NCBI GenBank assembly: GCA_030267965.1
Contig: BRYA01000235.1
Span: forward strand, 33,362-56,912
From: Triparma columacea
Taxonomy: Eukaryota; Sar; Bolidophyceae; Parmales; Triparmaceae
DNA length: 23,551 bases
Reading direction: 5' to 3'
Part shown: one piece after another, positions 17,585 through 23,551 of the stretch
Layout of the letters: each line of letters begins with the position of its first letter
Numbering within the stretch: the stretch's first letter is position 1
Program-made: the position numbers and the translations under genes
The notes under the pieces: model-generated
Databases searched by the model: none
What the model was told of the DNA's origin: nothing
Seen by the model: the letters and a program-made list of their open reading frames with translations, nothing else

Positions 17585-18551
17585 TTACGCGATAACCCCC
17601 CTCTCCTTCTTGCCCTTCCTTGGGCTGTACAGGAAGACCACAATGGCCTGGGCGAATGCACAAAACAGTCCAAAGATATTCGGTGCGGTGACGGCAATGT
17701 CTTGAAGTTTATGCGACGAGGGTTAGTACCACAAAAAGTCTGCTCTGGGGGATTCCAGCCTTGAACTTACCCTTGACGCCCTTGATGCCGTAGACACTCC
17801 ATAAGAAGCAGTTGGCAGCCGTGGCGATTGTGAAAGGAAGGGGGATGGCACCGGGAGGGCATGACTTGTTCTTGAGGATGGAGCTAATCTTGGCGAGTGG
17901 GGATATGAACATGACGCCACATACGAGGGTTGCTAGGGCTGCAAGCTGGTTCCTCAGTCCACCCTTGTAGCACGTGAATCCGAGCATAAGGATCGACGAT
18001 CCTACCGTGAGGTGAGTGCGGAAGGTGGAGGGTAGGTCAGTCCTCGCCCACAGAGAGGTGGAGATGCTTGCTTTTTGGACAAGGTCAATGTGGCGACCAT
18101 CCCTCGATGGGGACGACTTCATCGCGAAGAGCACAATGTAGGAGAGGGCGAGACAGGCACCCACAAAGTTAGGGAAAATGATGGGGTTTGCCTTAAGCAG
18201 TAATCCATACATCGTCCAGAGAAAGCCATTCACAGCCATCGAGGAATAGGGGAGGAGGGGTAGTGAGGATATTGTGACCTTCGAGGTAGGATTTTTGGCA
18301 ACCGAGGCAGACAATGGAAGGAGATTGACCTTATCATTATCTGCATCATCAGAGCCTGAGACTTCCGAGTTGTCCCTTGGAATAGAGAGCAGGGTCGGAA
18401 GTGGTGAGAGGGTCAATAAAATTGACGTCAAAGGGGCAACATTGCCGGCAAAAACGACAAAAGGATGGGGGGCAGGGATAAGCATTGCTATAACAGACCA
18501 GTAAAACGACAGAAATGTCTCGTGGAACTTAAACGTCAGAGAGGGTATCAC
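17585..18551 (-). CDS. SWEET (MtN3/saliva) family sugar transporter
   Basis: Two exons (18551-17771 and 17700-17585), separated by a 70-nt intron that splits an Asp codon, give 298 residues. Two MtN3 triple-helix bundles are visible. The first runs from VVFAGNVAPLTSILLTLSPL through SSLPLLPYSSMAVNGFLWTM and ANPIIFPNFVGACLALSY. The second runs from VCGVMFISPLAKISSILKNK through AIPLPFTIATAANCFLWSVY and DIAVTAPNIFGLFCAFAQA. The L-S-P-L, P-x(n)-N-x-x-L-W-x-x-Y-G and P-N-x-x-G signatures, with one Asn per bundle in the pore, match SWEETs, which are passive carriers of mono- or disaccharides across plasma or vacuolar membranes. A hydrophilic loop of about 35 residues after TM1 (Ser/Asp/Asn-rich) is longer than usual. 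The tail SPRKGKKERGVIA is short and basic. The start could also be the later Met near residue 23. Confidence 0.85.
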
Positions 18552-19187
18552 CAGTTCCTTTACAAGTTCCTGTTGTTGCTGATATTTATGTCAAATTTAA
18601 ATGCAATTTAATTTTTGCACAAAATTTCATTTAGCTCAAAGCAGCATTTCAAATGTATCTGACTTACTTAATAATCAATTTTTTTCAATTTATCGAGTAT
18701 GTAATATCTAAATATGAAATCTAGTAATTCGAAAAAATTAAAAATTGTATTTTGCTTTTGGTCTTATTGCAATTTCATTGAAAGTAATATTATATACAAT
18801 TGAATACAATTTGACATTTTCAATTGATACTAAACGTTTCTCAAAAATGCTATTTTAAATTTTCTGATAGCATTTTTAGCCATCAAATATTTCTTTACAC
18901 ATAGTTGAGTGATTAAAATTGTATATGACAATACGAGTAGAGATTTAAAGTCTATAATCATTTCAAAATTTCACTTTTTGAAAATTTGAACGTATCTTTT
19001 ATCAATTCTCGCCTCACCCCTCTTTCAGTATTAAGGGCACACACACACACACATTAGCATATTTCCTGCCACTTCACTGGTTTTGTTATTGTTGAGACTG
19101 CATCAGTTTTGTTCACCAATTCCCCACTCGTGAGACAAAAGAAAAATCAGAGCTTCTCCTTTAAAACACTTGTAGCGTAAGCGACGC
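18552..19187. other. AT-rich intergenic island
   Basis: These 636 bases lie between the SWEET start and the SLU7 stop, both on the minus strand. A hand count of 18601-18960 gives 81 G+C in 360 bases (about 22%), far below the surrounding genes. It holds scattered A and T runs, no open frame of note, a CA repeat at 19038-19053 and then the SLU7 3' region. It should contain the SWEET promoter and the SLU7 terminator. Confidence 0.75.
19038..19053. repeat. (CA)n microsatellite
   Basis: Eight CA units at the right edge of the AT-rich island, of about the same length as the tract at 4699-4714. Confidence 0.9.
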
Positions 19188-21454
19188 CTACTTGTATTCA
19201 AGCAACTCCTCCGTATCAGCAATCTTATCCAACAAATCCCCACCCTCATCCCTCTTCTTGGCCATTCTGTAAGCCTCCATCTCCTCCGCGGTGACCTCCA
19301 CAGAGGCCATGCTGTTATACTTCCTTTTCCTATCGTCCTTCTCTTCTTCACCGCCGGTATCCCCCTTCTTCTCAAATTCCTTTTGTTTTTTGATGGCCTC
19401 CTTGAGTTTCTTTTCATCTAGCGTGCTCCCCGCAGTTCCATCCCCGTACAGGTCAGACTGTTTCTTCCTAACGTGCTTGTTGGAGACATCTCCGTTCTTT
19501 GGCTTGGCCTTGAGCATGGCCCTTTGTTGTTCAAGTGCAGCCGTGCCTGCCCCTCCCGTCCCAAAACGCATTCCGTTGGCCTCGTCGTTAGCCTTCCTAC
19601 CATTCATGCCGGTATAGTAGCTACTCCTCAGGAGACTATGGTCGTCACCGTAACCCCACTTGAAGGCCCCCTTGTGGAAGTAACTTCCCCAGACAGTGGT
19701 GTGGCCGTTGACGTAAACGTCCTCCTCATACTTGCTCTTGGGCATAGGTACAGGCTTCCCGTCTTCCTTCTTTACCCGGCCGTCCCTTGAATACTCCTTC
19801 TGCTCGGTCGATACTCCGAATCGCAGGTTGCGCTCTGCGACGGTCTCCCCGCTTGTCTTAACCCCGGTGCCCTCCAGCCCACCCCCTCCGCCCATGCCGT
19901 CTCCTCCGTCCAGGTACTCACCCCCCCCGTACTTATCCAGCACGGCCATCTTCTTCGTGACTTTCAACGTTTCGGTCTCCTTCTTGTACTTCTTCTTCAA
20001 AAGCTCTGCCTGACTGGGGTTCGCCTGCGCGTGCATTTCATTGATTCCCTGCCCCTGGGCATCCCACGCAAACAGCTGCGTATCGGCGAGGTCAACAGCG
20101 TCCCCAGTGATTCGGGTGAAGTTGTCACCGGCAAACTGAAGGTCTTCGGGGTTGACCTCTGGGTTCGGGTTGTCCCTCATACTTCTCGACTTGGGGTCGT
20201 AGTACGCAGAGTTGGGGTCGAGGTTTCGGAGGTACTTGGCGGTGTCCTCCCTAATGCGCAGATTACGCGCTGTCACCATCATTTGCGCACCCCCTACTCC
20301 TCCTTGCCTGGCAAGACGGGTCGTGAACCCTTTGCCCTCTTTCTCAACAAATTCGTTCTCGCTGTCGTCGCTGTCGGCATCGCTGTCACTGTCGCTGTCT
20401 TCGCTCCCCTCCTCTCCGTTCGCCTTCGCCTCCCCTTTCTCAAGCCTCGCCTTTGCCAGAGCCTCCTCCCTAAGCTTTCTCCTTATCGCCTCCCTATTGT
20501 TGAACTATGACGAGCAGTGGGGTGTGGGGGTGAGAAGCGAGGGTTGACGAGATGAAAACAACGGGATGTCTGTATGTACTCGTATCTTCATTCAAGACGG
20601 TTAACGGTCGCCAGTCGCCATTCTCCGGTTGCCCTGCGCTACTCACTTTCTCAATAGTCTTGTTGTGTTCCTCCCCAACATCATAACCATGGTAGGCATC
20701 ACGCTTGCTGGCGTACGTCAGCTTCCCGTGAGCCCCCGAGCTGGTCGCGGCGCGAGAGCCCACCTTTGTAGCCTTCACCCTCCCGTTGCTTGTCCTCACG
20801 CCCTTCTCCTTGCCTCCATCCTCAAACTCCAAGTCAACCTCATTTCCCTTCTTCCCAACCCTCGTCACCTTGGCCATCAAATACGGGCGCTTCCCCTTCT
20901 TCAGAGCCTCTACCCACATTCCAACCTCGAACCCCATTCCCGACTTGTTAATCTTCTTCATCTTTTTCTTCAGTGCATCCCTTTCCTGCCTCACCACGTT
21001 GTCTGCTGTTGACAGTGTGAGCTCTCTCTCTTTCTCCCCTGCCGCCTGATGGTCAAGCGTGGGACCAGTGCTGCAAAGGAAGCGAGGAGGGCGGAAAGCG
21101 TGAAAGTGTCAGTCAACGATACCCCCACCCACTCTTTTACATGCCCACCAGTAGCCACCACGACACGCAAACTAACCTATCGCCTCCCAAGTACCACGGC
21201 TTCTTTGTAATGAACTCAGGATTGTGAGGATTGATCATCTGTCCCGATGTGACATCGATTGCAGGAGCAGCAGTACCTGTAGAGGGCAAGGATGGGGGAA
21301 AGGTGTGAGCTACGAGACTGAGAAAAAAGGGGAAAAAAGGGAGGAAACTAAGCAAAAGACGACACTCACCTGCTTGCCGGGCCTCAGCCAGCTCTCTCTG
21401 CTTACGGCGATCATCCCTCGACTCCGTTGTGTGCTTCGGTACCGATTCAGACAT
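19188..21454 (-). CDS. SLU7: Pre-mRNA-splicing factor SLU7, with Tudor-like segment instead of zinc knuckle
   Basis: Four exons (21454-21370, 21276-21177, 21070-20647, 20504-19188) give 641 residues. SLU7 acts at the second splicing step, in choosing the 3' splice site. Family blocks are in order: MINPHNPEFITKKPWYL (about 42-58), GPTLDHQ, KLTYASKRDAYHGYD (177-191), an acidic Ser/Asp run, then ARNLRIREDTAKYLRNLDPN and SAYYDPKSRSMRDNP (from about 280), GDNFTRITGD, FAWDAQGQGINE, ANPSQAELL, LDKYGG, SKYEEDVYVNGHTTVWGSY and SSYYTG. The CCHC knuckle (C-E-N-C-G-A-x-T-H-K-x-x-x-C) that should sit before the KRD block is absent. In its place residues 108-161 (FEVGMWVEALKKGKRPYLMA through EFEDGGKEKGV) look like a Tudor/Agenet barrel. 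I find no Cys in the whole protein. The start at MSESVPK is preferred; an upstream in-frame Met at 21520 exists. Confidence 0.85.
20773..20934 (-). other. Tudor/Agenet-like domain inside SLU7
   Basis: About 54 residues fit the pattern G-x-x-V-E-A-x-x-x-G-x-x-x-Y-x-A-K-V-x-x-V-x-x-x-G-x-x-V-x-F-E-D-G-x-x-E-x-x-V seen in Tudor-like barrels, which bind methylated Lys or Arg or act as protein-binding surfaces. The aromatic cage is thin (Phe108, Trp113, Tyr124, Phe143), so ligand binding is uncertain. Confidence 0.6.
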
Positions 21455-21534
21455 TGAAGACCTTTTTTGCTCAGTCTGGGCTGAAAAACTGTGGGGGAGG
21501 GAGTGAAGAGGCGGAGACATTTTTGGGGTTGCTC
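21455..21534. promoter_or_regulatory. 80-base divergent promoter, SLU7 and hypothetical protein
   Basis: Only 80 bases separate the two chosen start codons, so promoters must overlap the neighbouring 5' UTRs or sit inside this gap. Alternative upstream Mets on either strand would make the coding regions overlap. Confidence 0.45.
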
Positions 21535-22974
21535 ATGGGCTACACCGTCCAACGCAAACAAGATGCCCTAGACCGCAACCTTAAGTTCGTACCTATATCT
21601 ACGACCCTTTCCCCGTCTTCGGGAACTTCTCAATTTGTCTCAAATCTATACATTGGCACCATAACCCTGTCTCCGCAACCTCCTCCTGGGGCCCTGGTTA
21701 GCGTACAGGGGAGCTTGGATGGCGACAACGACCACTTACTATTGGCGGGGATCACATTGGACGATGGCGGGGAGGTGGGGGAATACAGGCTCAATGTGGC
21801 AATCCAAACAAAGTCCAACAGGGAGGTTACTTCCTTCATCACTGTCAAGTTGTCGGCGACCCTGGTGGTCTCCTTCGCCGAGCGTAGCAACAGGAAGCAG
21901 GAAACTAGGGACATCCTTAATCTTTTGAGCAAGGGCGGAGGGGCGGCCAGCAAGGTCACTCAAGAGAGCGAGCCTGTTGATATCCAGCTTTTGGTCGGTC
22001 CCAGCGTATCCTTTTCAGTCTCTTCCGTGGGACCTCCCTCCTCTCGCATAGTACACGTCATCGCCAGGTGTAACATCGAAAGTTTAATGATCGATAGGAT
22101 TGATCTTGGCGATGGTGTGGGTCACCTGGGGAAGAGGGAGTTCCCTGTGGAACTTCAAGAGGCGGAGGAGTACTGCTTTCCGTTCGTGATGGCCTTTGGT
22201 GGCGGACAAGAGGGGGACCACGTCACGTTCACAACCACCGCAATGGTCGGTAACGGAGTTTCATCTACGACTGCAGTGTTGCTTCAACCCAAGGGGATGG
22301 CGGAGAGGTGAGATAATACGAGAAGAGGAGTGAAAAGAGCCGCTGAAAGGGTTGCATTTTCTGATTTGGTTGCAGTCGGTCAATTCTCCTCCTGTAACTT
22401 ACCCTAACTCCGTCACTCCATCACAGCGGGGATTTGAGGGGACGGCACACACCCGCCGCCGTTAATTTCACTCTCAGGCAGCCGGAGAGCCGCCCCAGTG
22501 CAAATAACACAGTGGTCAACCTGAGCATCCTCAATCCGTCCAACAAGAGCATGGTCGTGGGGAGCGTTTTCGCCATCGAAGTCGAGGTGGAGTTGAAGAG
22601 CAGCGCCACCAGCAACAAAATCAACGACCTTATCCTCTTCCTGGTAGACGAGGGGACGGAAGAGCTTCTGCCGCTGGACTCAAGCGTCTCTGTGGGCAAG
22701 CTCGAGGTAGGCGAGAAGCGAACGGTACACGTTCGTTTCCAAGGTCTAAGGGTTGGAGTGGTCAAGATCCCTGAGATCCAGGCATTCTCTAAAATTGAAA
22801 AGGTGAGAAAGAGTGAGAGCGTTTCGCTAGGAGCAACTTCTCCCTCCAAAATCAACCTCACCCATTATCCTCATCCTTTCTGCGGCTCGATTCACTCGCC
22901 AGGTATCTTACTGCAGCAACGACGAAGACGGGGCCGGGGGGGGACTAGAAGTTCTAATCATCGAGAGGGAATGA
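21535..22974 (+). CDS. Uncharacterised beta-sandwich-rich protein
   Basis: Three exons (21535-22307, 22427-22802, 22903-22974) give 406 residues. The junctions are phase 2 (completing a Ser codon) and phase 0; the first intron has CTAAC about 20 bases before its acceptor. I do not recognise the family. The sequence alternates short hydrophobic strands and polar turns, as in Ig-like or C2-like beta sandwiches (for example LYIGTITLSPQPPPGALVSV, GEYRLNVAIQ, FITVKLSATLVVSF, VNLSILNPSNKSMVVGSVF, KRTVHVRFQGLRVGVVKIP). A Lys/Arg helical insert lies near 125-150. The repeated sandwich pattern and the LEVGE-(x)n-LRVGVVKIP stretch recall adaptor or TRAPP-type trafficking subunits such as TRAPPC13, but this is only an impression. 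No signal peptide or membrane segment is seen, which suggests a cytosolic location. The start at 21535 is preferred over one at 21427 that would overlap SLU7 exon 1. Confidence 0.65.
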
Positions 22975-23168
22975 AGACAAGGTGGTACTTTCATGCAACA
23001 ACGCAATATCTAGTGACCATTAGAGATCCATCATCAATGATATTTACGACGTTTTTCGCGAGCTGGATTGCGTACCACTTCAAATGCTCCAAGCAAGTAA
23101 TGAGTCACTCTTGATATGTAACTCAGATCAGAAATGGGGGTCGGCGCTCCTGTCAATGTCGCCTCCGG

Positions 23169-23551
23169 TCATGTCGACCGCTTCTGACACACTGACGAGA
23201 TCCCGATAGAGTTCATGTACTTCTCAGCCTCACAGATAGCTGAATCTGAAAGGTTCTCTTCAGGTTCCCATGTATTGTCCCTGTTGCTGTACCCCTTCCA
23301 CTTAATCAAGTACTGCGCCCCCCCCCCCTGAATCCTCCTCCCCACCACGCTCTCGACCTCCCAGAATACGTCCTTCTTCCTCCCCAATTTCTCCACTGCT
23401 ATTATGTTGCCCTTTTTGGTCGTTGACACCTCTAGGTCCTCGTCTGGTCCATAGCTATCACGTTTCGAGCGGCGTAACATAATCGCGTCCAAATCGTCGG
23501 AAGTCAGGTCCTCCAGGCTGTCGTCGTCATAGCGGACTCGGAACATCTTCC
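23169..23551 (-). CDS. Chromodomain protein, C-terminal part (continues beyond window)
   Basis: The frame from the window edge to TGA at 23169-23171 covers at least 125 residues. It starts with RVRYDDDSLEDLTSDDLDAI, an acidic stretch like the Tudor-like Y-D-D-G-D-x-E-D-L motif that often precedes such domains. A chromodomain follows: FWEVESVVGRRIQGGG, QYLIKWKGYSNRDNTWEPEE, NLSDSAICEAEKYM. The three aromatic cage positions (Trp before the EVE strand, Trp in KWKG, Tyr in GY) are kept, so methyl-lysine histone binding is plausible. It may be a chromatin protein or the 3' end of a chromodomain-bearing retroelement polyprotein. No reverse transcriptase or integrase residues are in view to decide. 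The Met at 23546 is probably internal. Confidence 0.75.
   Translation of the reverse strand, partial: KMFRVRYDDDSLEDLTSDDLDAIMLRRSKRDSYGPDEDLEVSTTKKGNIIAVEKLGRKKDVFWEVESVVGRRIQGGGAQYLIKWKGYSNRDNTWEPEENLSDSAICEAEKYMNSIGISSVCQKRST

Overview
The window is nuclear DNA of a compact eukaryotic microbe. Genes on both strands lie 70 to 700 bases apart and are cut by short GT-AG introns (about 70-140 nt, one of 315 nt). The introns have C-rich pyrimidine tracts and often a CTAAC branch-point-like motif. The gene set (eukaryotic DUF218, SWEET sugar carrier, MAPKKK, SLU7 splicing factor, plant-Shaker-like channel with ankyrins, RGS and EF-hand parts) and the base composition would fit a stramenopile alga such as a diatom or bolidophyte. 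That placement is an inference and cannot be proved from the sequence. There are no bacterial features, no CRISPR array and no recognisable tRNA or rRNA.

Layout: (1) 1-392, 3' end of a coiled-coil gene (+). (2) 426-1199, DUF218 protein (-), divergent from (3) 1469-2743, a GNAT acetyltransferase with an N-terminal membrane segment (+, four exons). (4) 2810-4143, a CK2-like kinase with a signal peptide (-, two exons). (5) 4144-4883, a non-coding stretch with a 10-bp palindrome and a CA repeat. (6) 4884-13730, a seven-exon gene (+) for a predicted 2755-residue channel. (7) 14016-16486, an STE11-type MAPKKK with a poly-Gln tail (-). (8) 16742-17433, a thioredoxin-fold protein without the catalytic cysteines (+). 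(9) 17585-18551, a SWEET transporter (-). (10) 18552-19187, an AT-rich island. (11) 19188-21454, SLU7 (-, four exons), divergent from (12) 21535-22974, an unrecognised beta-rich protein (+, three exons). (13) 23169-23551, a chromodomain protein (-) cut by the window end.

The main discovery candidate is the gene at 4884-13730. It joins two complete 6TM / cyclic-nucleotide-binding-domain / nine-ankyrin units head to tail in one chain, with an EF-hand region between them and an RGS-like domain near the C terminus. The two halves differ: selectivity filter GYC against GQG, a degenerate against a likely functional nucleotide pocket, a weak against an arginine-bearing S4, and six introns against none. 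The layout suggests one protein that could integrate voltage, Ca2+, cyclic nucleotide and heterotrimeric G-protein signals.

The second candidate is SLU7. It is recognisable from end to end, but it contains no cysteine. The zinc knuckle that normally defines the family is replaced by a Tudor/Agenet-like segment. The genes do not form an operon; each has its own promoter, and I see no shared pathway apart from a loose signalling theme (channel, two kinases).
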